Shown in pieces: positions 55,173 through 62,718 of a DNA stretch of 64,000 nt. The notes under the pieces are model-generated. The model ran no database searches, was not told the DNA's origin, and saw nothing but the letters and a program-made list of their open reading frames with translations. Where the stretch lies: contig NZ_CP108088.1 in the NCBI RefSeq assembly GCF_036192275.1, forward strand, positions 496,001 through 560,000, read 5' to 3'. Numbering within the stretch: the stretch's first letter is position 1; the number at the start of each line of letters is the position of its first letter. Source of the DNA: Streptomyces sp. NBC_00250. Lineage in GTDB: Bacteria > Actinomycetota > Actinomycetes > Streptomycetales > Streptomycetaceae. The translations under genes were made by a program, and so were the position numbers.

Positions 55173-55973
55173 ATGGAACGAATCCGAGCGGCCCTGGTCG
55201 ACATCGACGGCGTCCTCACCGTCTCCTGGAAGGCCCTTCCGGGAGCGGTCTCGGCCATGGAGCAGCTGCGGGGCGCGGGACTCCGCGTCGCGCTGGTCAC
55301 CAACAACACATCCCGCACCAGGGCCGCCATCGCCGCACGCCTGGCCGACCTCGGCTTTCCCGTCGACGCGGGAGACGTTCTGACCGCCCCGGCGGCCACG
55401 GCGGCGTACCTTCGCGAGCACTTTCCCGGCGCGCGCTGCCTGCTGCTCAACAGCGGTGACGTTCGGGAGGACCTGACGGGCGTCACGCTCGTCGCGGAGG
55501 GGGACGCCGATGTCGTCGTGCTCGGTGGCGCCGGGGCCGAGTTCGGCTACGCGGCCCTCAATCGGGTCTTCCGGCAACTGCAGCGCGGGGCCCGGCTGGT
55601 GTCGATGCACCGCAATCTGTACTGGCGCACCGAGGGCGGCCTCGACCTGGACACCGGGGCCTTCCTCGAAGGGCTCGAGAAGGCCGCCCGCACCCGGGCG
55701 GAGGTGACGGGCAAGCCCGATCCCGCGTTCTTCGCGAGCGCCCTCGCCCATCTCGGCACCGACGCGTCGGAGGCGCTGATGATCGGCGACGACATCGAGT
55801 CCGACGTGCTGGCCGCCCAACGGTCCGGCATCACCGGTGTACTGGTGAGGACGGGCAAGTACCTCCCCGAGACGCACCGCGCCGCCTCCGGCACGCCCGA
55901 CCACGTCATCGACTCCTTCGCCGACCTTCCCGCCCTGCTCGCCGCGGAGGGCGGCGGGACTCCTGAGCGCTGA
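55173..55973 (+). CDS. HAD-IIA family sugar/glycerol phosphatase-like hydrolase
   Basis: 266-residue HAD phosphatase of subclass IIA (NagD/AraL/PGP type). Motif I IRAALVDIDGVLTVSWKALP with the nucleophile and acid Asp pair, motif II VALVTNNTSRTRAAIAARL, motif III Lys in VTGKPDPAFF, motif IV ALMIGDDIESDVLAAQRSGI. ATG 55173 is chosen because the motif I strand starts right after it. Eukaryotic relatives dephosphorylate glycerol 3-phosphate or phosphoglycolate, which would suit the glpD neighbourhood; that is inference. Confidence 0.9.
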   Translation: MERIRAALVDIDGVLTVSWKALPGAVSAMEQLRGAGLRVALVTNNTSRTRAAIAARLADLGFPVDAGDVLTAPAATAAYLREHFPGARCLLLNSGDVREDLTGVTLVAEGDADVVVLGGAGAEFGYAALNRVFRQLQRGARLVSMHRNLYWRTEGGLDLDTGAFLEGLEKAARTRAEVTGKPDPAFFASALAHLGTDASEALMIGDDIESDVLAAQRSGITGVLVRTGKYLPETHRAASGTPDHVIDSFADLPALLAAEGGGTPER

Positions 55974-56030
55974 CGGATCCCGGCCGACGCGCGGGTGTCT
56001 GACTCCGCCCGGGTGTCGGCCTCCGCGCGC

Positions 56031-56708
56031 TCAGACCACCGAGCCGACAGCCTCCACCGATCGCTCCGCGTGCTCCTCGCGCTTCTCGGGCTTCTCGGCC
56101 CTGTCGTGCCTCTCGTGCGGGAACAGCGCGAGCGGGGTCTCTCCCTCGAAGTACGTCCTCGCCCGGGCCAGCGCCCGCTCGTCGCCGCGCACCTGACCCG
56201 GCCGGGAACCGTTCCCGAGCAGGACCCCGCCGAAGCGCATCCGCAGGTACGCCGCGGTGTTGTTGAGGGTGGTCACCATGCCCTCGGTGACCGCCTCGTC
56301 CTCGTCCGCCATGGCCGTCACCGCCCACAGCGTCCGACCCGTCATCCGCTTCTTGAAGTCCAGGCCGGGAACGCCGAGCCAGCCCGACCAGTAGTCGAGG
56401 TAGCGCTTGGTGTGGGCGGAGAGGGTGTACCAGTACAGCGGCGAGGCGATCACGATGTCGGTGGCCTCCAGGGTGGCCTCCCTCAGCGTCCGCTCGGCCT
56501 CCGAGACCGGCCAGTCGCCGTCCTCGTGGCGTCCGTCCTGGAAGTCCGGCAACACCAGTCCGTTCAGGTCGATCCACCGCTGCGGGATGTCGGCGGGCAA
56601 TGCCTCGGCCGCGGCCCTGGCGAGTATCTCGGTGTTGCCGTCGGCGCGCGAGCTGCCCAGTACGAACAGGAAGGAGCGGTCCGCCGGACGCGGGGAATGA
56701 TTCGTCAT
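56031..56708 (-). CDS. NAD(P)H-dependent FMN reductase, flavodoxin fold
   Basis: 225-residue flavodoxin-like oxidoreductase. FMN-phosphate loop SFLFVLGSSRADGNTEILAR, second loop IVIASPLYWYTLSAHTKRYL with DYWSGW, then TLWAVTAMADEDEAV. Family includes quinone and azo reductases. The last 35 residues are charged and helical (EKPEKREEHAERSVEA), an unusual tail. Divergent from a MerR regulator with a spacer holding a MerR-type promoter, so it is the likely target of that regulator. Confidence 0.88.
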   Translation of the reverse strand: MTNHSPRPADRSFLFVLGSSRADGNTEILARAAAEALPADIPQRWIDLNGLVLPDFQDGRHEDGDWPVSEAERTLREATLEATDIVIASPLYWYTLSAHTKRYLDYWSGWLGVPGLDFKKRMTGRTLWAVTAMADEDEAVTEGMVTTLNNTAAYLRMRFGGVLLGNGSRPGQVRGDERALARARTYFEGETPLALFPHERHDRAEKPEKREEHAERSVEAVGSVV

Positions 56709-56724
56709 GGCTCGACGCTAACCG

Positions 56725-56740
56725 TTGACACTGATGTCAA
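56725..56740 (-). promoter_or_regulatory. MerR-type operator/promoter
   Basis: TTGACA-CTGA-TGTCAA, a perfect inverted repeat, lies in the reductase promoter. On the minus strand TTGACC is followed about 19 bases later by GTTAGC, and the operator fills the over-long spacer, the hallmark of MerR-activated promoters. The -10 is only about 10 bases before the reductase ATG at 56708, so the transcript is probably leaderless or nearly so. Confidence 0.7.
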
Positions 56741-56779
56741 GGTCAAACGATCCCGGACGGGGCGGAAGGCGGGGCACGC

Positions 56780-57124
56780 ATGCTGATCGGGGAGTTGTCC
56801 CGGCGCACCGGGGTGAGCACCCGGCTGCTGCGCTACTACGAGGCGCAGGGGCTGCTGGAGGCCCGGCGCGGCCCGAACGGCTATCGCGCGTACGACGAGG
56901 AGGCCGTGGCCACCGTCCGCAAGGTGCGGGCCCTGCTGGCCGGCGGGCTGTCCACCGAGGTGATCCGGGTCGTCCTGCCCTGCACCGGGGAGGACGGGAC
57001 GGCGTTCGACTGGTGCGCTGACATCCGGGATCTGATGCGGCGTGAACTGGCCGCCACCGACGCCCGTATCGACGATCTCCACCGCCGTCGCACCACCCTC
57101 GCCGGCTACTTGGAAGGCTCGTGA
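56780..57124 (+). CDS. MerR-family transcriptional regulator
   Basis: 114-residue regulator. The winged HTH is textbook: MLIGELSRRTGVSTRLLRYY, EAQGLLEARRGPNGYRAYDE, then a dimerisation helix ending RRTTLAGYLEGS. Two cysteines (LPCTGEDG and DWCADIR) lie before the coiled coil and could be a metal, redox or electrophile sensor, which is inference. Divergent from the FMN reductase and next to its operator. Confidence 0.92.
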   Translation: MLIGELSRRTGVSTRLLRYYEAQGLLEARRGPNGYRAYDEEAVATVRKVRALLAGGLSTEVIRVVLPCTGEDGTAFDWCADIRDLMRRELAATDARIDDLHRRRTTLAGYLEGS

Positions 57125-57234
57125 CCTCACGTCGGGTCCGGCGGGGCGGGCTGCTCCGGGCGCCCCCACCTCCGGTGACGGCCGCTGGATAGCATCACTG
57201 ACTCATCGTTTCTTCTGTCCTGGAGGACCTGGTC

Positions 57235-58617
57235 ATGCGCAGGCGCACGTTCGTCACCGCTCTCGGCGCCGCGGTCGCGGCCGGCGGCCTGCCGGTCGCC
57301 ACCGCGGGGAGCGCGGCCGCCGCGCCGCTCATCACGCCCACGCTGACGGGCCGGGACCCGGCCGCCTCGCTCAACGCCCGTGCGGTGTACGCGCATCTGG
57401 TGAAGCTGGAGAACGACGCGCGCTCCGGGAACCGGCCGATGACGGTGATGGGCCAGCACATCGAGGGCCAGCAGGAGCTGTACAACGCCTCCTACGGCGA
57501 CACGGGCGGCACCACGCACGTCGGCTACTACTATAAGAAGGCCCGTGACATCACCGGCAAGCTCCCCGGCTTCCTGGAGATCGACCTCGGGCCGGGATAC
57601 GGCGCGGCCGACGGCTGGGGGGCGTACGGGGACCGCTCGTACAACCGGCCGCTCGGGCTGCCGACGGGCCGGCGGCAGTGGCAGTACGTGGACGATGTCG
57701 TCGACGTCGCGACGGGTGTGTGGAAGGGGCTGCCGCGCGCGGCGGACGGCACGTACAACCCGGCCGGTGTGATGGTCCGTTCCGACGGCGGGAGCGCGAC
57801 GCTCGCGAACGGCGGGGCGGCGGCGGGAATCGTCGGGCTGAGCTTCCACCAGCCCTACCCCGGTTCGCCGTTGAAGGACTGGAGCCGGGTGCTGACGCAG
57901 GTCCGGGGTGAGCACCCGGGCGGCAGCAGCGGCAATCCGGTCGCGACCCTCACGACCGACCAGGCGTGGTTCGACCGGGTCGTCGACTGGGAGTCCAACA
58001 CGCCCGAGTACCGGGCCCTCCTGACGGACCTCGGCTTCCTCGCCGCCTCGTTGTCGTACTTCGCCGCGTACGACATTCCCGTCCTGCTGCGGCCGTACCA
58101 CGAGATGAACGGCGGCTGGTTCTGGTGGGGAGGCAGGACCCCGGCCAGTTACCAGAAGCTGTGGCGGATCACGTACGACTACCTGGTGAAGACGAAGGGC
58201 CTGCACAACCTGATCTTCGTGTGGTCGCCGAACGCCTGGCACCCGCAGGGCGACGACGTGCCGTGGAACCACTATCCGGGGGCCGATGTGGTCGACGTCG
58301 TCGGCGTCGACGACTACGACCCCTCATCCGCCGTTTCCAATCTCACGCACACGTACTACACGGGGCTCGTCGACTACGCGAAGCCGCGGATGCTCGCGGA
58401 GACCTTCAACATGCCGATCACGGCCTCGGGCCGCAACGCGCTGACCCGCAGCCCGTGGGTGATCTGGAACGTCTGGGGCTCCGGCACGACCAGGACGGAC
58501 ATCAACAGCAACGCCGATGTGAAGGCGACGTACTACGCCGCCGACCAGGTCCACACGGGCGGTTCGGGGACCGGTCTCGGCCAGAACTTCGACTGGGGTT
58601 CGCTCCACGCGCACTGA
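57235..58617 (+). CDS. Tat-exported GH26 glycoside hydrolase (beta-mannanase type)
   Basis: 460-residue secreted glycoside hydrolase of family 26. Twin-arginine signal MRRRTFVTALGAAVAAGGLP, then a (beta/alpha)8 barrel. The acid/base Glu290 is in LLRPYHEMNGGWFWWG and the nucleophile Glu389 in RMLAETFNMP; FVWSPNAWHP is another conserved block. Family members cleave beta-1,4-mannans and some mixed glucans. CTGGAGGAC precedes ATG 57235. No carbohydrate-binding module follows. It is a single gene ended by a strong terminator. Confidence 0.92.
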   Translation: MRRRTFVTALGAAVAAGGLPVATAGSAAAAPLITPTLTGRDPAASLNARAVYAHLVKLENDARSGNRPMTVMGQHIEGQQELYNASYGDTGGTTHVGYYYKKARDITGKLPGFLEIDLGPGYGAADGWGAYGDRSYNRPLGLPTGRRQWQYVDDVVDVATGVWKGLPRAADGTYNPAGVMVRSDGGSATLANGGAAAGIVGLSFHQPYPGSPLKDWSRVLTQVRGEHPGGSSGNPVATLTTDQAWFDRVVDWESNTPEYRALLTDLGFLAASLSYFAAYDIPVLLRPYHEMNGGWFWWGGRTPASYQKLWRITYDYLVKTKGLHNLIFVWSPNAWHPQGDDVPWNHYPGADVVDVVGVDDYDPSSAVSNLTHTYYTGLVDYAKPRMLAETFNMPITASGRNALTRSPWVIWNVWGSGTTRTDINSNADVKATYYAADQVHTGGSGTGLGQNFDWGSLHAH

Positions 58618-58627
58618 GGGGTACGGC

Positions 58628-58658
58628 AGTGGGGCCCTCGTGGATCGAGGGCCCCACT
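58628..58658. terminator. Bidirectional terminator
   Basis: Perfect 13-bp stem AGTGGGGCCCTCG / CGAGGGCCCCACT with a 5-base loop, between the convergent GH26 and peptidase genes. Confidence 0.9.
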
Positions 58659-58681
58659 TCACGGACGGACGGCCGTGTCGG

Positions 58682-60280
58682 TCAGGAGCGGTCCTGCCGC
58701 ACCGGGAGACCCGGAGGTGTCGGCAGCGGGAGGTCCAGACGGTTCTGCGCCTGGGCCGGCGTGGCCCGGCAGGTCACGTCCGCGGCCGGCAGCCTGCCCG
58801 TCGTCAGATAGGCGGTGGCGGTCTTGTCGGCGCAGGACTTGGAACCGTAGATGCCGTGGCCCTGGCCGCCGAGGACGGTGACCATCCGGGAACCCTTCAT
58901 GGCCCGGCGCAGCCCCTGGCCGCTGACCAACGGTGTCTGGGAGTCCCACTCGTTCTGGAGGACGAGCGCTCCGACGGTGTTGTTCACCTGGGTGGCGGGC
59001 TCGGACCCGTTCTTCCAGAACGCGCACGGCATGATGTTCGACGCGAAGTCGCCGTACAGCGGGTACCTGGCCTTGTCGCGGATCGCGTCGCGGCGGTACT
59101 GCTCCGGGTCGCGCGGCCACGAGCGGGTGTCGGCGCACGCCACGGCCCAGAAGGCCGCGTCGGAGTTGTCCGAGGGGACGGCGCGGGCGAAGGACGGCGG
59201 TACAGGACGGGGCGACTCGCTCCGCCTGGACGCCGCCGGGGCAGGAGTCCCCGCGGCGGCCTTCTTGAGCTCGGCGATCGCCTCGGCGGCGCCCTTCACG
59301 TCGAAGAACACGGCCCGGCCGGCCCGGATGTCGTCGCCGGTCAGGAGCGTGCCCTGGAAGTCGATCGGCTTGCGGTCCGCCTGGGCGACCAGGTCCCAGT
59401 AGGTCTTCCCGACCTCGGCCGGGGTGTCGCCGAGCCCGTACGTCGTGTGCCGCTCGGCGGTCCACTCGCTCCAGTGCTTGAACGCCGGCTCCGCGCCCTC
59501 CGCCCACACCTGGATCATGCCGCGCCAGATCCGCTGCGGGTCGACCGCGCTGTCCAGCACGAACCGGTCGGACCGCTTCGGGAACATCTGCGTGTAGACG
59601 GCGCCCAGGTACGTTCCGTAGGAGTACCCCAGGTACGAGATCTTCTTCTCGCCGAGTACGGCGCGGATGACGTCCATGTCCCGTGCGGTGTTGCGCGTGG
59701 TGAGGTGGGGCAGGACGTCACCGCCCTTCGCCCGGCACTTGTCGGCCACGGTCCGCGCCCACCGGACGTCCTTGTCGAACGTCGCGGCCTTGTACGGGCG
59801 CTGCCAGTTCCGCTCGTCGTCGTTCAGACCGCAGCTCACGGGAGAGCTCTGGCCGACGCCCCGGGGGTCGAAGCCGATCAGGTCGTACTGCTCCTTCACC
59901 GCCGTCGGCAGCTCCGAGGCCATGTACAGGGGCATGTCGAGGCCCGGGCCGCCCGGGCCGCCCGGGTTGAGCAGCAGGACTCCGCGCCGCTTCTGGGGGC
60001 TGGTCGCCTTGATCCGGGACACGGCGACGTCGAGCGTCCTGCCGCTCGGCCGGGTGTAGTCGAGCGGCACCTTGAGCGTCGCGCACTGGTAGTTCGCCGG
60101 TGTCTCGGCCGCGCAGCGCTTCCAGCGCGGCGGCTGCTGGATGTACAGCCTCAGGGGATCGGCGGAGACCGTCCGTCGGGGTGCCGGGGTGGCCGCGGAT
60201 GCGACAGCGGGCGTGAGGGCGGGCACGAGCGTCGCGACCGCGCTGATGGCCACGAGGGGTGCTATTCGTCTGCTTCGCAC
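58682..60280 (-). CDS. Secreted tripeptidyl aminopeptidase-like alpha/beta-hydrolase
   Basis: 532-residue exported serine hydrolase of the Streptomyces Tap/SlpD/SlpE type. Signal peptide (LVAISAVATLVPALTPAVAS), oxyanion region LLNPGGPGGPGLDMPLYM, DLIGFDPRGVGQSSPVSCG, nucleophile Ser in ISYLGYSYGTYLGAVY. After a lid domain (about 240-400) comes the TAP-like C-terminal part with Asp in VLQNEWDSQTPLVSGQ and His in VLGGQGHGIYGSKSC. These enzymes release N-terminal tripeptides from secreted proteins or peptides. Single gene, own promoter region of 180 bases. Confidence 0.92.
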   Translation of the reverse strand: MRSRRIAPLVAISAVATLVPALTPAVASAATPAPRRTVSADPLRLYIQQPPRWKRCAAETPANYQCATLKVPLDYTRPSGRTLDVAVSRIKATSPQKRRGVLLLNPGGPGGPGLDMPLYMASELPTAVKEQYDLIGFDPRGVGQSSPVSCGLNDDERNWQRPYKAATFDKDVRWARTVADKCRAKGGDVLPHLTTRNTARDMDVIRAVLGEKKISYLGYSYGTYLGAVYTQMFPKRSDRFVLDSAVDPQRIWRGMIQVWAEGAEPAFKHWSEWTAERHTTYGLGDTPAEVGKTYWDLVAQADRKPIDFQGTLLTGDDIRAGRAVFFDVKGAAEAIAELKKAAAGTPAPAASRRSESPRPVPPSFARAVPSDNSDAAFWAVACADTRSWPRDPEQYRRDAIRDKARYPLYGDFASNIMPCAFWKNGSEPATQVNNTVGALVLQNEWDSQTPLVSGQGLRRAMKGSRMVTVLGGQGHGIYGSKSCADKTATAYLTTGRLPAADVTCRATPAQAQNRLDLPLPTPPGLPVRQDRS

Positions 60281-60460
60281 AGTGAGTCAGGTCCTTGCGG
60301 GAGGCGGAAGATCCGTCTCATGCACCCTTGCTCAGCGTGCAGTTGTGCGAATCCCTCCGCCGGTCGCGATCGCCTCCGACCACAGGAGGAGCGCGCCCCG
60401 AGGAATGGTTCCCGAGGCGGAGAACGTGACCCCCGGTTTTCCCGTCCGGCCTCGGCGACG

Positions 60461-61471
60461 TCAGGCCGACGACTGGGCCTCGGCCTCCGCGCGGTACAGC
60501 CGGCGGAGCCGTACCACTCCCAGGTCGTGCTGGTACAGGTTCTCCCGCTGGTCGGCGTCGGCGGGCATGGCCTCCAGCATCACGCGGTCCTGCTCCAGGA
60601 CCTCCCAATGGCGCTTCTCGATGAGCGTCTTGTAGAGGAAGCGCCAGGAGTCGCGCTGCCAGTCCTCGACCCGGCGGTAGCGCCAGAAGAAGACTCCGGA
60701 GCGGTGCTCGTCGACGGGGCAGACCATGCCCACGATCCCGAACGGTCCGCCCGGTCCTGCGGACGGCGGGTACGGAATGGACAGGTCGACCCAGTCGACG
60801 CCGGTGCGGCACAGCTCGACCCAGTCGAAGTTGACGCCCCGCTGGTCGGTCTTCTCGAAGAAGTAGCCGCGGTCGGTCTCCCGGATGCGGAACTTGGCGG
60901 TCGTGTCGCCGGCGAACATGGTGTGCGACTCGTGGTGGAGGAAGGCCCCGTGCATGGGGTCGAGCAGGTTCTCCACGGCGTACCGCCAGGGCACGTCCCA
61001 CTCGGCGTAGCAGAGGAACGCGTCGGCGGCGGGGTCCGTCAGCGGGTCGGGGAGCGTCAGTTCGGCCGGCTCGGGGTGTTCCTCGTCGCCGAACCAGGCG
61101 AGGATCGCGCCGCCGACCTCGCGTACGGGCAGCGAGGTGACCAGCTTCTTGCCCTCCAGGTTGCAGCCGGGCAGGCCCGGCACCGAGGTCACCGTGCCGT
61201 CGGCGCCGACCTCGACGCCGTGGTACCAGCAGGCGACCCGGTCGCCGAGGTGCCTGCCCAGCGACAGGGGCGCTCCGCGGTGCGGGCAGCGGTCGGCGAG
61301 CATGGAGAGGGCTCCGTCGGAGCGGCGGAAGAGCAGCCACTGCTCGCCGAGCGCGGTCACCTTGCGCATGGCGCCGGGGGCGACGAAGCGCGAGGGGACG
61401 ACGGGGTGCCACTGGTTGCGCAGACCGGTGGCGTAGATGCGGTCCGCGGTGGTGAAGGACGTCAGCGTCAT
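60461..61471 (-). CDS. Rieske-type aromatic ring-hydroxylating oxygenase, alpha subunit
   Basis: 336-residue oxygenase subunit. Rieske [2Fe-2S] ligands Cys62/His64 in DRCPHRGAPLS and Cys81/His84 in CWYHGVEV; mononuclear iron ligands in the catalytic domain ENLLDPMHGAFLHHES (His174, His179). It is short and has no beta subunit, as in the vanillate demethylase/phthalate-type group. It needs electrons from a reductase, supplied by the gene at 61727-62662 in the same operon. The substrate is probably a small aromatic or phenolic acid; this is inferred from family. Confidence 0.93.
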   Translation of the reverse strand: MTLTSFTTADRIYATGLRNQWHPVVPSRFVAPGAMRKVTALGEQWLLFRRSDGALSMLADRCPHRGAPLSLGRHLGDRVACWYHGVEVGADGTVTSVPGLPGCNLEGKKLVTSLPVREVGGAILAWFGDEEHPEPAELTLPDPLTDPAADAFLCYAEWDVPWRYAVENLLDPMHGAFLHHESHTMFAGDTTAKFRIRETDRGYFFEKTDQRGVNFDWVELCRTGVDWVDLSIPYPPSAGPGGPFGIVGMVCPVDEHRSGVFFWRYRRVEDWQRDSWRFLYKTLIEKRHWEVLEQDRVMLEAMPADADQRENLYQHDLGVVRLRRLYRAEAEAQSSA

Positions 61472-61472
61472 G

Positions 61473-61697
61473 TCAGGCTCCCAGGCGGTTCATCTCGGCG
61501 CGGAAGGACTCCTCGGTCCAGGGCGCGCCGTCGGCGGTGTGCACCTTGCGGGCGTTGAGTCCGCGCACCACGTCGGTCAGTTCGTGGCCCTCGTGGGTGA
61601 AGACCTCTTCGAGGGTGGCGGCGAGCTTGTACTCGTACGGGGTGGGCTCGTGCGTACGGGACTGGTGGACGTCCAGGTACGGCCAGGTGTCGGTCAC
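61473..61697 (-). CDS. Small recombinase-like HTH protein of Rieske operons
   Basis: 74-residue protein: YEYKLAATLEEVFTHEGHEL, TDVVRGLNARKVHTADGAPW, TEESFRAEMNRLGA. It fits the short recombinase-like helix-turn-helix proteins that accompany Rieske oxygenase genes in other bacteria (recognised by pattern). GTG 61697 follows AGGAGACACC. It ends one base before the oxygenase start and begins 29 bases after the reductase stop, so it is inside the operon. Its role is unknown; regulator or assembly factor are options. Confidence 0.75.
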   Translation of the reverse strand: MTDTWPYLDVHQSRTHEPTPYEYKLAATLEEVFTHEGHELTDVVRGLNARKVHTADGAPWTEESFRAEMNRLGA

Positions 61698-61726
61698 GGT
61701 GTCTCCTGAGAAGGCGGGGGAAGGGG

Positions 61727-62662
61727 TCACAGATCGAGGACGAGCCGGCCCGAGGCGCACCGCGAGACGCAGATCATCATGGTGGCGCCGGCGGTCCGCT
61801 CCGCATCGCTGAGCAGGAAGTCGCGGTGGTCGGGCGTGCCGTCGAGCACCCGGGTCTCGCAGGATCCGCAGATGCCGTCGCGGCAGGAGCTTTCGACACC
61901 GATTCCCGCGCTCTCCGCGGCTTCGAGGATCGAGGTGTTCGCGTCGACCCGGAGCGTCAGGCCCGAGGTGCGGCACTCGACCTCGAACTCCTCGTCGTCT
62001 CCGGCGCGTTCCACGGTGGGTGCGGCGAACCGCTCCAGGCGCAGTCGGCCTTCCGGGGCACGCTCCTCCACTGCCGCGAGGAGGGGCTCGGGCCCGCACG
62101 AGTACACCAGGGCGCCGTCGGGCAGCCGGGTCAGCACCGCGTCCAGGTCGATGTGGCCCAGCTCGTCCTGCGGGACGAGCGTCACCTCACCTCCGAGCAG
62201 GGCGAGTTCGGAGGTGAAGGCCATCGAGGCTCGGCTCCGGCCGCCGTAGACCATGCGCCACTCGACGCCCCGGCGGGCGGCCTCGCGGGCCATCGCGAGG
62301 AGGGGCGTGATCCCGATGCCGCCGGCGACGAAGACGTACGAGCCGGCGTCCTCCAGGGCGAAGTGGTTGCGCGGTGCGGAGACCGTGACGGACTGGCCGG
62401 GACGCAACTTCGTGTGCACGTGGCGCGAACCGCCGCGCGAGGAAGGTTCGTTGAGGACGCCGATCCGGTACGCGCCCTGGTCGTGCGGGTCGCCGCACAG
62501 GCTGTACTGGCGGATCTGGCCGCCGACGTGCACGTCGATGTGGGCGCCGGGCGTCCAGGCGGGCAGGGGTTTGCCGTCGGGGTGGGTGAGCTCGACGGAC
62601 AGTACGCCCTCGGCCTCCCATGTCATGCGGTGGACGATCAGGTGCAGTGGGTTCTCGCTCAT
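61727..62662 (-). CDS. PDR/VanB-type ferredoxin reductase
   Basis: 311-residue electron-transfer protein with three domains. Flavin-binding barrel (RQYSLCGDPHDQGAYRIGV), NAD-binding domain (VFVAGGIGITPLLAMAREAA, VYSCGPEPLLAAVEE) and a C-terminal plant-type [2Fe-2S] ferredoxin domain (SSCRDGICGSCETRVLDG, with a fourth Cys in MMICVSRC). It passes electrons from NAD(P)H to the Rieske oxygenase encoded two genes downstream, as VanB does for VanA. Confidence 0.93.
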   Translation of the reverse strand: MSENPLHLIVHRMTWEAEGVLSVELTHPDGKPLPAWTPGAHIDVHVGGQIRQYSLCGDPHDQGAYRIGVLNEPSSRGGSRHVHTKLRPGQSVTVSAPRNHFALEDAGSYVFVAGGIGITPLLAMAREAARRGVEWRMVYGGRSRASMAFTSELALLGGEVTLVPQDELGHIDLDAVLTRLPDGALVYSCGPEPLLAAVEERAPEGRLRLERFAAPTVERAGDDEEFEVECRTSGLTLRVDANTSILEAAESAGIGVESSCRDGICGSCETRVLDGTPDHRDFLLSDAERTAGATMMICVSRCASGRLVLDL

Positions 62663-62718
62663 GGCCTGGTGCCTCCTTACCGGCGGTCGGGCAGTGCGGG
62701 GTGCGGGACGGGACCGGG

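Noticed and set aside
58640..61558. 972-codon plus-strand open frame
   Set aside because: Spans two convergent real genes and a strong terminator on the other strand; composition is that of a shadow frame.
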